Source of the DNA: Maccoyibacter intestinihominis | GTDB lineage: Bacteria > Bacillota > Clostridia > Lachnospirales > Lachnospiraceae | Length of the DNA: 64,000 bases | Assembly: GCF_040096355.1 (NCBI RefSeq) | Contig: NZ_JBBMEX010000009.1 | Span: 103,066 to 167,065 of the forward strand | Direction of reading: 5' to 3' | Shown: positions 1 through 7,299 of the stretch, piece after piece | Numbering within the stretch: position 1 is the stretch's first letter | Layout of the letters: each line of letters opens with the position of its first letter | Made by a program: the position numbers and the translations under genes | Notes under the pieces: generated by a model | Databases searched by the model: none | What the model was told of the DNA's origin: nothing | Seen by the model: only the letters and a program-made list of their open reading frames with translations

Positions 1-493
1 CAAATATCACAACAGAAAAAATCGTCCGTATCGTATCGGCATGAACACTGGGCAGCAGTGTAACCACATAACTCAGGAATGCAAACGGTATACACACCAG
101 GATCGTATAGATACTGTAAAAAAGAATATGCGTTATTGAAAATCCTTTTGCAATTATTACAACAATATCAAATATTCCGATACTGATAATGCAGAACAAT
201 ATCTGTGTCAACAGATTCCCTAAGAAAAAACTCCAGGAGGAACGCTGTATCGAAAAAATTGTTCTAAGACTTCCCGATTCCCTTAATTCCAGTGCATACA
301 AGCCGATCCCATAGATATAGGAACAGAGGACCATATACACCCACCAATAGATCAATTCTACTTCACTTGAGATCGCATCTTTGTCTATCCAGAACATTAC
401 CAGTGGTAAAGCAATGGACCAGACAAAAGAAATCTTGTTTTTTAAAAGTGCTTTGATATTAAATGTTACATATGCCAGAATACTGTTTAACAT
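1..493 (-). CDS. ABC-2-type membrane permease, partial (3' end off window)
   Basis: Reading leftwards from an ATG at 493 there are 164 open codons to the window edge. The start is supported by a GGGAGAGG ribosome binding site 5 bases upstream. The protein begins MLNSILAYVTFNIKALLKNK and has several hydrophobic stretches (about residues 23-37, 47-67, 90-112 and 120-145), with a short polar loop carrying RESGSLRTIFS. This topology and the ELRESGSLR loop are like ABC-2 permeases that pair with an ATPase to export small compounds or peptides. The ATPase should lie to the left, outside the window. Membrane transport is a safe inference; the substrate cannot be told. Confidence 0.6.
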   Translation of the reverse strand, partial: MLNSILAYVTFNIKALLKNKISFVWSIALPLVMFWIDKDAISSEVELIYWWVYMVLCSYIYGIGLYALELRESGSLRTIFSIQRSSWSFFLGNLLTQILFCIISIGIFDIVVIIAKGFSITHILFYSIYTILVCIPFAFLSYVVTLLPSVHADTIRTIFSVVIF

Positions 494-665
494 ATTCTCC
501 TCTCCCTTTTAGCTATATCAAAGATGCTGTTATTCTAGCAGTTTACTTTTTGGTTGTGTGAAAAAACGGGATAACATGACAAATATAGCGAATGAAATAC
601 AAGAGACGGCTTCTGAAATGCAATCTTTCCAAAATTTTTTTGTGCAAATTTATCATAGACTTTTT

Positions 666-671
666 TATAAT
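666..671 (+). promoter_or_regulatory. Probable -10 box for the leader RNA at 691-818
   Basis: A perfect TATAAT lies about 20 bases before the structured leader. The matching -35 region is poor (TTGTGC near 640), so the promoter is only moderately supported. The stretch 494-665 holds no other feature I can support. Confidence 0.4.
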
Positions 672-690
672 ATTGTATATACTGATGCTA

Positions 691-818
691 GAAAACAACA
701 CAGGCTCACTTGCTGAGGGAATCAGATCGGCTGATCCGGGCACTCCCCTGTATAAAAAATAATCGTGAACGATTGCCGGTAGCAAGGCTCTCGGATAAGT
801 CCGGGAGCTTTTGTTTTC
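691..818 (+). ncRNA. Structured 5' leader, candidate cis-regulatory RNA (family unassigned)
   Basis: The transcript can fold into a closed multi-branched domain. ACAGG (699-703) pairs with CCTGT (747-751) and encloses CTCA-cttgc-TGAG (705-717) and ATCAG-atcgg-CTGAT (721-735). A separate hairpin AATCG-tgaa-CGATT (761-774) and then an intrinsic terminator (787-818) follow. An aptamer-like domain followed by a terminator and then a strong ribosome binding site is the layout of a transcriptional riboswitch or attenuator. It does not match the T-box, TPP, SAM, lysine, purine, THF, fluoride, Mn or c-di-GMP consensus sequences I know. The gene behind it (833-991) is only a stub. Confidence 0.4.
787..818 (+). 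terminator. Intrinsic terminator in the leader before the stub ORF
   Basis: GCTCTCGGA-taag-TCCGGGAGC forms a 9-bp stem with one G-T wobble and is followed by TTTTGTTTTCT. It lies upstream of the ribosome binding site at 822-827, so it can act as a regulated attenuator. Confidence 0.7.
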
Positions 819-832
819 TAATAGGAGGAATC

Positions 833-991
833 ATGAATATTTCGGACATACAACGATGTGCTGATTTCTTCCAAGAACATTATTTGAAGACATTTTATCT
901 TGTGATCACATATGATGGAAAAAGCCTGCCGGGAATCCTCAACGAATTCCCGGCAGGCTTTCATTTCTTACAATATTTCATCAAGTTTTAA
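833..991 (+). CDS. Stub ORF behind the leader RNA, probably a truncated gene
   Basis: The 52-codon frame starts MNISDIQRCADFFQEHYLK with a very good AGGAGG 5 bases upstream, so translation initiation looks real. From about codon 30 onward the frame runs through the terminator hairpin of the neighbouring convergent gene (922-960), so the second half is not normal coding sequence. The likely reading is a gene whose body was lost and whose start and leader survive. The N-terminal half is not a family I can name with confidence. A deliberately short peptide is the alternative. Confidence 0.3.
   Translation: MNISDIQRCADFFQEHYLKTFYLVITYDGKSLPGILNEFPAGFHFLQYFIKF
917..960 (-). terminator. Terminator of the zinc-ribbon gene
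   Basis: A perfect 15-bp stem (AAGCCTGCCGGGAAT at 922-936 with its complement at 946-960, 9-base loop) is followed on the minus strand by TTTTT. It sits 40 bases beyond the stop of the leftward gene at 1002. Confidence 0.85.
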
Positions 992-1001
992 AAATGGCTT
1001 C

Positions 1002-1433
1002 TTACAGTTCTTCCTTTTTCTCCTCTTCGGATACTTCTTCTACTGTCACATCCTCAGCCTCAGGATCTGTATCGACTACAACAGAAACTTTCTCGCCACA
1101 GGCACTACAGAATTCTGCTCCGTCAGCTAACTCTGCTCCGCATTTTGGACAGGTCTTGGTTCCTTTTAATTCCATGATCTCAAGTTTCATTCTTTCGATC
1201 TCTTCTAAAGCCTCTTTGATCAATTCAAAATGCTCTGCTCCATCTACTTCGCTCTCTGTCTTATGCTCTTCATAATAGATTCTTCCAAGTTCTGTATACT
1301 GTCTCTGAACATAGTCCTCTTTTGCCTTAATATCCAGGTTCAGCTTTGCAACACCTGATAAATCCTTTGCTTTCTGTGTTGCATCTTTTCCAACGTTTAC
1401 AATTGTCTCTCCAAGTTTATCAAAAAATGCCAT
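1002..1433 (-). CDS. Zinc-ribbon coiled-coil protein, function unknown
   Basis: 143 residues, starting MAFFDKLGETI. This ATG was chosen over one 15 codons upstream because AAAGGGG precedes it. Residues 1-85 are charged and helical. A zinc ribbon follows (CPKCG, then CSACG 12 residues on), and the C-terminus is very acidic (EEVSEEEKKEEL). The layout is that of the zinc-ribbon proteins common in clostridia, soluble and cytoplasmic, with no known activity. It is a single-gene unit with its own terminator. Zinc binding is a confident inference from the four cysteines; nothing points to a partner. Confidence 0.75.
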   Translation of the reverse strand: MAFFDKLGETIVNVGKDATQKAKDLSGVAKLNLDIKAKEDYVQRQYTELGRIYYEEHKTESEVDGAEHFELIKEALEEIERMKLEIMELKGTKTCPKCGAELADGAEFCSACGEKVSVVVDTDPEAEDVTVEEVSEEEKKEEL

Positions 1434-1614
1434 CGTTCTTCCCCTTTCTATGTATGGTTGAATTTTGTTGTGCGTCATTACATCGTGAGCATAGCTCCCT
1501 CAATAATTTCACCGCTCGTCAATCATGCGAGCATGTTGACTCGCTTGCACTCATTATACCATGCACCCTCATTACCATGCAATTCCAATACCATAAATTT
1601 TCTGTAAAATATCC

Positions 1615-2205
1615 TTAAACAATTCCTAAATGCTCTAATAAAATCTTAATTCCAAGTAAAATCAGAATAATTCCACCGGCAAGCTCTGCACGGCTCTTAT
1701 ATTTACTTCCGAATATATTTCCAATAAAGACTCCTGCTGCTGAAATTACAAACGTCACACTTCCTATAATGATGATCGCAGGTACGATATTTACCTGTAA
1801 AAAAGCAAACGTCACGCCGACTGCGAGTGCATCAATACTGGTTGCGATCGCCAGTAAAAACAACTCTTTTATATCCAGATGTTCCTCCGCTGCCTCTGCG
1901 GCGCAAAGACAGACTTCATCTTCCTCATCCTCTCCACGAAGAACCTCTACCACCATATGTCCACCGATCACAACCAGAAGAACAAATGCGATCCAGTGGT
2001 CAAATGCTTTGATATAGTGTTCAAACTGTATTCCGGCAAGCCATCCGATAAACGGCATCAATGCCTGAAATCCTCCAAAAAACAATGCAATGATAAAACA
2101 ATGTTTCTTATTAATAGTTTTCATATTCAGACCCTTACAGATAGACACTGCAAATGCGTCCATTGCAAGTCCGACTCCGATCAATAATAATTCCAAATAT
2201 CCCAT
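1615..2205 (-). CDS. mntP: Manganese efflux pump MntP
   Basis: 196 residues from MGYLELLLIGVGLAMDAFA, preceded by AAAGGAG; an upstream in-frame ATG lies inside the riboswitch terminator and is rejected. There are six hydrophobic segments arranged as two three-helix halves. The paired acidic motifs of the family are present (GLAMDAFAVSICKG near residue 10, ATSIDALAVGVTFAF near residue 120). The central cytoplasmic loop is rich in Glu and Asp (RGEDEEDE). MntP exports Mn2+ across the membrane and protects against manganese excess. A Mn2+ riboswitch directly upstream fits this function and is the expected control. Confidence 0.93.
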   Translation of the reverse strand: MGYLELLLIGVGLAMDAFAVSICKGLNMKTINKKHCFIIALFFGGFQALMPFIGWLAGIQFEHYIKAFDHWIAFVLLVVIGGHMVVEVLRGEDEEDEVCLCAAEAAEEHLDIKELFLLAIATSIDALAVGVTFAFLQVNIVPAIIIIGSVTFVISAAGVFIGNIFGSKYKSRAELAGGIILILLGIKILLEHLGIV

Positions 2206-2289
2206 TACTTTCTTATCTCCTTTGTATTCATTTTGTTCTGATCTCCCGATCTTTTTAAAAATCATGTCCGCAAATTCTGTCTGCCACAC

Positions 2290-2331
2290 AAAAAGACCCA
2301 CGCATACCAGAAAATCTGATATACATGAGTC
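2290..2331 (-). terminator. Riboswitch expression-platform terminator
   Basis: On the minus strand GACTCATGTATATCAG pairs with CTGGTATGCGTGGGTC across 16 positions, several of them G-U, with a short loop and then TTTTTG. The first half overlaps the 3' strand of the aptamer P1, so aptamer folding and termination exclude each other. Confidence 0.8.
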
Positions 2332-2414
2332 TCATTTTTTAAGATTTGCCAGGTCACATCTAACATGACCGGGTCTGTTGACAAACCACGATTTCTCGCA
2401 AACTACTCCCTCAC
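2324..2414 (-). promoter_or_regulatory. yybP-ykoY family manganese riboswitch aptamer upstream of mntP
   Basis: On the minus strand the leader reads GTGAGGGAGTAG and continues through GTTTGTCAACA, a CCGGTC...GACCTGG helix, and ends AATGAGACTCAT. The 5' GGGAGTAG, the GTCAACA/CCGG helix and the 3' AGACUC closing P1 (GTGAG with CTCAT) are the conserved parts of yybP-ykoY RNAs. In that family Mn2+ stabilises P1 and favours read-through into exporter genes. Here P1 and the terminator compete for the same GACTCAT bases, which suggests an ON switch. Confidence 0.82.
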
Positions 2415-2429
2415 GGAATCACTTTCGTA

Positions 2430-2458
2430 ATCATATCTTATTGATTCTCATTTGTCAA
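2430..2458 (-). promoter_or_regulatory. Promoter of the mntP riboswitch transcript
   Basis: The minus strand carries TTGACA (2453-2458), a 17-base spacer and TATGAT (2430-2435), about 15 bases before the aptamer. This is a near-consensus sigma-A promoter. Confidence 0.8.
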
Positions 2459-2499
2459 TTATTTTATCCACTTTTTTATCCACTTTTGACCTTTCATTG

Positions 2500-2528
2500 T
2501 TGACAAACCCGCATTTTAACCCTATAAT
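2500..2528 (+). promoter_or_regulatory. Promoter of the tyrS T-box transcript
   Basis: TTGACA (2500-2505), a 17-base spacer and TATAAT (2523-2528) match the sigma-A consensus exactly. Confidence 0.88.
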
Positions 2529-2535
2529 GACGGTA

Positions 2536-2825
2536 GTTTTACAGACAGGCGTAGAAAAGAAGAAGTAGGAATGAGAACAGTCATACAGAGAGTAACCGGT
2601 TGCTGAGAGGTGCATGAGCTGCTGATTCTGAATACATCTTGGAGCCTTGCACCGAATATTTTATTTTTAAAAATTAGTAGGCTGCAACGGATTCGCACAC
2701 GTTATCGTGCCAAAGTATCGCTTTTTGCCGTACTTATTGAGACAGACAGTGTGAACTGGCTGTAAACTTAGGTGGTAACACGGGTATGTTCCCCGTCCTT
2801 TGATTAGGGCGGGGCTTTTTTATTT
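2536..2825 (+). promoter_or_regulatory. T-box leader of tyrS with a UAC (Tyr) specifier
   Basis: The nearly invariant T-box sequence AGGTGGTAACACGGG is at 2770-2784. It is followed directly by a terminator (2789-2825). Upstream, the long stem I domain contains the internal-loop sequence GAATACATC. Its TAC at 2633-2635 is the likely specifier codon for tyrosine, matching the downstream gene. In T-box control, uncharged tRNA-Tyr pairs with the specifier and with the T-box bulge (UGGU), stabilises the antiterminator and allows tyrS transcription. The specifier position was read by eye; the rest is clear. Confidence 0.88.
2789..2825 (+). terminator. T-box terminator
   Basis: CCCCGTCC pairs with GGGCGGGG and is followed by CTTTTTTATTTTT. 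The left arm overlaps the region needed for the antiterminator formed by the T-box sequence just upstream. Confidence 0.88.
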
Positions 2826-2834
2826 TTGAATTAA

Positions 2835-2955
2835 GATGTCCAAACTAATGTATAGTTGCACAAATAACCTATTCCAAGTTTCATTTCCATTACACAAAAA
2901 GAAACTTTTCATAGTTTATTTGTGCTAGTTACAAGTAATATCAAGTTTGGACATC
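2835..2955 (+). repeat. 121-bp palindromic dispersed repeat, copy 1 (in tyrS leader)
   Basis: Perfect 12-bp outer inverted repeats (GATGTCCAAACT at 2835-2846, its complement at 2944-2955) enclose imperfect inner arms (TGTATAGTTGCACAAATAA versus TTTATTTGTGCTAGTTACA; CTATTCCAAGTTTC versus GAAACTTTTCATAG). The whole unit can fold into one long hairpin. Its apex, read on the minus strand, is nearly identical to part of the repeat at 44854-45013 (GTTTCTTTTTGTG, then AATGGAAATGAAAC). It encodes nothing. It lies between the T-box terminator and the tyrS ribosome binding site, so it is transcribed with tyrS. Confidence 0.75.
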
Positions 2956-3015
2956 CGGATCATTCATAAAAATACCCCGAAACAACATTATATTATTATT
3001 AAAGGAGACAGAACT

Positions 3016-4242
3016 ATGACATTATACGACGAACTTGTAGCCCGCGGATTAATCGCACAGGTTACGGATGAAGAAGAGATCAAAGAACTGATCAACAATG
3101 GAAAAGCTACTTTTTATATCGGTTTCGACCCGACGGCTGACAGCCTTCATGTCGGACATTTTATGGCACTCTGCTTAATGAAACGTCTTCAGATGGCCGG
3201 AAACAGACCGATCGCATTGATCGGTGGCGGTACCGGAATGATCGGTGATCCATCCGGACGTACCGATATGCGTCAGATGATGACACCGGAAACCATTCAG
3301 CACAACTGCGACTGCTTCAAAGAGCAGATGAGCAAATTTATCGACTTTTCTGATGGAAAAGCGCTGATGGTCAACAATGCAGACTGGCTGATGGATTTAA
3401 ACTATATTGATGTATTACGCGAGGTTGGTGCTCATTTTTCCGTTAACCGCATGCTGACGGCTGAGTGCTATAAGCAGCGTATGGAAAAAGGATTGAGCTT
3501 CTTAGAATTCAACTACATGATCATGCAGAGCTACGATTTTTACGCATTATACCAGAAATATGGCTGCAACATGCAGTTCGGCGGTGATGACCAGTGGAGC
3601 AACATGCTTGGCGGTACCGAGCTGATCCGTCGTAAACTCGGCAAAGACGCTTACGCAATGACCATTACCCTGCTTCTCAATTCCGAGGGCAAAAAAATGG
3701 GAAAAACCCAGAGCGGTGCCGTATGGCTCGACCCGAATAAGACTTCTCCATTCGATTTCTACCAGTATTGGAGAAATGTTGCCGATGCCGATGTTTTAAA
3801 ATGTATCCGTATGCTGACCTTCCTTCCATTAGAAGAAATCGACAAAATGGATAGCTGGGAAGGCAGCCAGTTAAATCAGGCAAAAGAAATTTTAGCATTT
3901 GAACTGACCAAATTAGTTCATGGCGAAGAAGAAGCAAAAAAAGCACAGGACAGCTCCCGCACACTCTTTTCCGGCGGCGGAAATGCTGAAAATATGCCAA
4001 CTGCTGTTTTAAAGGAATCCGATCTGCGTGACGGTTCTATCGATATTTTAGGCGTACTGGTTGCAACCGGATTATGTGCATCTCGTTCCGAAGCCCGCAG
4101 AAATACCGAACAGGGTGGCGTATCTGTCGATGGTGAAAAAGTACAGGATATCCACACTTCCTACACCCCACAGGACTTCGCAGAAGGTAAAGTTGTAAAG
4201 CGTGGAAAGAAAAAATTCTGCAAAGTTACCTTTGAATCCTAA
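3016..4242 (+). CDS. tyrS: Tyrosyl-tRNA synthetase
   Basis: 408 residues. It attaches tyrosine to tRNA-Tyr in the cytoplasm. The start at MTLYDELVARGL is set by AAAGGAG nine bases upstream; an in-frame ATG further up lies in the repeat and has no such site. Class I features are present: the HIGH-like HVGH at residues 45-48, the tyrosine-pocket GFDPT, the QFGGDDQWSN motif, and the KMSKS loop as KMGKT. A C-terminal S4 RNA-binding domain covers about residues 340-408. Length is normal for bacterial TyrS. Expression is governed by the upstream T-box with a Tyr codon, which confirms the amino acid specificity. Confidence 0.97.
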   Translation: MTLYDELVARGLIAQVTDEEEIKELINNGKATFYIGFDPTADSLHVGHFMALCLMKRLQMAGNRPIALIGGGTGMIGDPSGRTDMRQMMTPETIQHNCDCFKEQMSKFIDFSDGKALMVNNADWLMDLNYIDVLREVGAHFSVNRMLTAECYKQRMEKGLSFLEFNYMIMQSYDFYALYQKYGCNMQFGGDDQWSNMLGGTELIRRKLGKDAYAMTITLLLNSEGKKMGKTQSGAVWLDPNKTSPFDFYQYWRNVADADVLKCIRMLTFLPLEEIDKMDSWEGSQLNQAKEILAFELTKLVHGEEEAKKAQDSSRTLFSGGGNAENMPTAVLKESDLRDGSIDILGVLVATGLCASRSEARRNTEQGGVSVDGEKVQDIHTSYTPQDFAEGKVVKRGKKKFCKVTFES

Positions 4243-4270
4243 ATTTTGTTAAAAAAATAACAATTACCTA

Positions 4271-4298
4271 TTGACAAATAATTAACAATCTGTAAAAT
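4271..4298 (+). promoter_or_regulatory. Promoter of acs
   Basis: TTGACA (4271-4276) and TAAAAT (4293-4298) are separated by 16 bases, about 80 bases before the acs start. No terminator is visible between tyrS and this promoter. Confidence 0.6.
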
Positions 4299-4377
4299 AG
4301 AATATAAGAAATGTATTTTTTCAAGTACAATCTTGCACAAAATGAAATACAAATTATAAGGACAGGGGGTCTTTACC

Positions 4378-6375
4378 ATGACAGAGAAAAGAGATGATTT
4401 ATACTTACCTTCAAGAGAATTTGTTGAACAGGCTCACATTCAAAGCCGTGCAGAGTACGAAAGAATGTGGAAACAATCTATTGAAGACCCGGATACCTTC
4501 TGGGGTTACATCGCAAAAGATTTCCACTGGTTCAAACCTTGGACACAGGTTTACCGTGGCGAACCGGAGATCGGAGATAACGAATGGTTCGTAGGTGGAA
4601 AAACAAACATTTGTTATAACTGTCTGGATGCACAGATTGAAAAAGGAAGAGGCGATAAGGTTGCACTTCTGTTTCAGGGTGAACCGGAAGCAGACTGCAA
4701 GAGATTTACTTACAATGATCTTTTAAAGCATGTGTGCCGTTTTGCAAACGCTCTGAAAAAGAACGGTGTAAAGAAAGGTGACCGCATCGTATTATATCTT
4801 CCGATGATCTGGCAGCTTCCGGTCGTTATGCTGGCATGTGCAAGAATCGGAGCCGTTCATACTGTTGTATTCGGTGGTTTCTCCGCTGAAGCATTAGCAG
4901 ACCGTATGTTAGCATGCGGTGCTAAGAAGATGGTTACTACCAACGGCTACTGGCGCTCAGGACAAAAGATTAATGCAAAGGCAAATGCAGATAAGGCTTG
5001 TATGTTATGTGCAAATGCAGGTCTTACCATTGACGATGTATTCGTTGTAGACCGCATGGTAGACTTTGAAGTTCCTTATATTACCTATAGAGACACTGCT
5101 CTTTCTAAAGAACTGATGCTGGATGAAATTTCTGATTACTGTCCGGCAGAAAAAATGGATGCCGAAGATCCTCTCTTCATTATGTATACCTCCGGTTCCA
5201 CCGGAAGTCCGAAAGGAACTCTGCATACCACCGCAGGCTACATGGTTTATACTTATACAACCTTCAAGTATATCTTTGACTATAAGGAAGATGATATTTT
5301 CTTCTGTACCGCAGATATCGGCTGGATCACCGGACATTCCTACATTGTATACGGTCCGCTTTTAAATGGAGCAACCACTGTGATGTATGAATCTGTTCCA
5401 ACTTATCCGGAACCTGACCGTTTCTGGCATATTATTGATAAATTTAAAGTTACTATTTTCTATACAGCACCTACTGTAATCCGTGCTTTGATGAATCAGG
5501 ATATTCAGTGGATTGAAAAACATGATCTCTCCACTCTGCGTCTTTTAGGTTCCGTAGGTGAACCGATCAACCCGGAGGCATGGCATTGGTACAGCCACTA
5601 CGTTGGACACGACCGTTGTCCTATCGTTGATACCTGGTGGCAGACAGAGGCAGGCGGTGTTTTAATTTCTACCATTCCGGGAGCTTTTGGTTCTAAGCCG
5701 GGAAGTGCAGCACTTCCATTCTTCGGTGTAAAACCGGTAGTTCTCCGCAGCAGAACCTCAGGAGATGAACCTGCTGTTGAAGCAGATGTCAATGAAAAAG
5801 GTGAGCTTTGCTTAGCATCCGCATGGCCGGGAATCATGCGTACACTTTACGGTGAGCCGGAACGCCATCAGAATGGATATTATACACAGCAGCCGGGATA
5901 CTTCTTTACCGGTGACGGTGCATACAAAGATGTAGATGGATATTTCTGGATCACCGGACGTATTGATGACGTTGTAAACATCTCCGGTCACCGTCTTGGT
6001 ACCGTAGAGATTGAAGATGCCTTACTTTCTCATCCGGCAATTGTGGAAGCCGCTGTTGTTGGTTATCCACATAAGGTAAAAGGTGAAGATTTATATGCAT
6101 TTGTTATTTTAGATAAAAATTCTAAAGAAAGCGAAGAAGATATCCGCAAGGAATTAAAAGCAGTTGTCCGTTCCGATATCGGACCTATCGCAGTTCCGGG
6201 CAAGATTCAGTTTGTAAGAGAAATGCCTAAGAACCGCTCCGGCAAAGTTGTACGCCGTATTCTTCGTAAGATCGCATCAAATGAAATTGATGAAATCAGT
6301 GATTCCATGATTAACATCCTCGCTGAACCGGGTGTTGTAGATGAGATTGCCCAGAACAGAATCGGAGATAAGTAA
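4378..6375 (+). CDS. acs: Acetyl-CoA synthetase (AMP-forming)
   Basis: 665 residues, close to the usual 650. It converts acetate, ATP and CoA to acetyl-CoA, AMP and PPi. ANL-superfamily motifs are intact: the phosphate loop YTSGSTGSPKG near residue 270, WWQTEAGG near 420, GRIDDVVNISGHR near 535, and PKNRSGKVVRR near 620. The lysine in that last motif is the residue acetylated and deacetylated in characterised Acs enzymes. The N-terminal tryptophan-rich segment (FHWFKPWTQVY) is typical of true acetyl-CoA synthetases. Start: AGGACAGGGGG precedes the ATG. It is a monocistronic unit with promoter and terminator. A sirtuin deacylase (12719-13432) in the window could reactivate it, which is inference. 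Propionate is a possible alternative substrate. Confidence 0.9.
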   Translation: MTEKRDDLYLPSREFVEQAHIQSRAEYERMWKQSIEDPDTFWGYIAKDFHWFKPWTQVYRGEPEIGDNEWFVGGKTNICYNCLDAQIEKGRGDKVALLFQGEPEADCKRFTYNDLLKHVCRFANALKKNGVKKGDRIVLYLPMIWQLPVVMLACARIGAVHTVVFGGFSAEALADRMLACGAKKMVTTNGYWRSGQKINAKANADKACMLCANAGLTIDDVFVVDRMVDFEVPYITYRDTALSKELMLDEISDYCPAEKMDAEDPLFIMYTSGSTGSPKGTLHTTAGYMVYTYTTFKYIFDYKEDDIFFCTADIGWITGHSYIVYGPLLNGATTVMYESVPTYPEPDRFWHIIDKFKVTIFYTAPTVIRALMNQDIQWIEKHDLSTLRLLGSVGEPINPEAWHWYSHYVGHDRCPIVDTWWQTEAGGVLISTIPGAFGSKPGSAALPFFGVKPVVLRSRTSGDEPAVEADVNEKGELCLASAWPGIMRTLYGEPERHQNGYYTQQPGYFFTGDGAYKDVDGYFWITGRIDDVVNISGHRLGTVEIEDALLSHPAIVEAAVVGYPHKVKGEDLYAFVILDKNSKESEEDIRKELKAVVRSDIGPIAVPGKIQFVREMPKNRSGKVVRRILRKIASNEIDEISDSMINILAEPGVVDEIAQNRIGDK

Positions 6376-6397
6376 TAATTTGATACCATACATACTT

Positions 6398-6429
6398 GAA
6401 GCTGCATACGATTGCTCGTGTGCAGCTTC
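6398..6429. terminator. Bidirectional terminator between acs and the MerR gene
   Basis: GAAGCTGCATACGA pairs with TCGTGTGCAGCTTC (14 bp, one wobble, TTGC loop). It sits between convergent genes 23 bases after each stop region. Confidence 0.8.
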
Positions 6430-6452
6430 TTCTCCGTTCTAAGGAACGTCTG

Positions 6453-7097
6453 TTATGTCAGTTGTGTTGTCTTTGGCAGGACTGCCTTATCCTTTGATTT
6501 TTTATGAAAAAGTTTCTTAGACTTATGATGCTGACGAATGGCTTCATCCAGTCTGCGATACCGCTCCTCCGCCTGCTCTTCCTGCTCTCTTGCTAAGTAA
6601 TTCATTTCTTTTAGGACGCGTTCTCCTACCTGCTCTCCCACTGCAAGTCCCAGTGCCTGATTGTTCTCCTCAATTGCTCTTTTTACAATTCCTGTCATCA
6701 GATTCTGAAACTGTTCCATCTTTTCGTCTGCCCCGGTCTTACTACTCTGTACACGTTGCTTTGTGATCTGTGTGACCTGTGCCATCTGAGGCTGTGCTGT
6801 TGCCGCCGGAACCTGTGGTTTTTCCTTCGCCTTCGCTTTTTCCTTCGGTTGAGGTTCTGTCTCTAAAAGCGGCTGCTCTTCGTGTAAGAGCATCTTAATG
6901 GCTTTTAGCTGGTAACCTTTTTCCTTTAAGTCTTTTATCTTTTGAAATTGCTCAATGTTCTCTTTGGTATAATACCGGTGTCCCTGTTCATTTCTTGGGA
7001 CGCTTAAATCCAGTTCTTCTTCCCAGTAACGTAACGCATGTGATTCTACATCCATCATCTGTGCAGCATCCGAAATTGTGTAACGTACTTTTTCCAA
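6453..7097 (-). CDS. MerR-type DNA-binding protein with long coiled coil (RacA-like)
   Basis: 214 residues. The start codon is TTG with AGGAGG ten bases upstream. Residues 1-70 are a MerR winged helix (YTISDAAQMMDVESHALRYW, then the RYY wing and a KIKDLKEKGYQLKAIK helix). Residues 75-120 are a Pro/Gln/Lys-rich linker, and 125-200 are a charged coiled coil. There is no effector-binding domain. MerR head, linker and coiled coil are as in B. subtilis RacA, which anchors the chromosome to the cell pole during sporulation. In a spore former that role is plausible but not shown. The neighbour dnaB is transcribed the same way and has its own terminator. Confidence 0.75.
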   Translation of the reverse strand: MEKVRYTISDAAQMMDVESHALRYWEEELDLSVPRNEQGHRYYTKENIEQFQKIKDLKEKGYQLKAIKMLLHEEQPLLETEPQPKEKAKAKEKPQVPAATAQPQMAQVTQITKQRVQSSKTGADEKMEQFQNLMTGIVKRAIEENNQALGLAVGEQVGERVLKEMNYLAREQEEQAEERYRRLDEAIRQHHKSKKLFHKKSKDKAVLPKTTQLT

Positions 7098-7246
7098 ACT
7101 CTCTATACCTCCTATGCAATTTTCCTAAGATATCAGTATGTGTCCCGGCTTGTCCGATGGAATGTACAGTGCATATCCAATATCTTATTCTATTATATCA
7201 GAGCCTAGAACGTTTACAAGAATTTTTCATCGTGAAAATATGACAC

Positions 7247-7283
7247 AAAAAAACAGATACAGGCGGTTTTCCGTCTGCATCTG
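7247..7283 (-). terminator. Terminator of the gdpP-rplI-dnaB operon
   Basis: On the minus strand CAGATGCAGACGG pairs with CCGCCTGTATCTG around an AAAA loop and is followed by seven T residues, just beyond the dnaB stop. Confidence 0.88.
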
Positions 7284-7299
7284 CATGATTCGTCTTTTT

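Noticed and set aside
691..818. Assigning the leader RNA to TPP, SAM, purine, THF, ZTP, fluoride or ykkC-type riboswitches
   Set aside because: None of the conserved core sequences of these classes could be found in it by eye.
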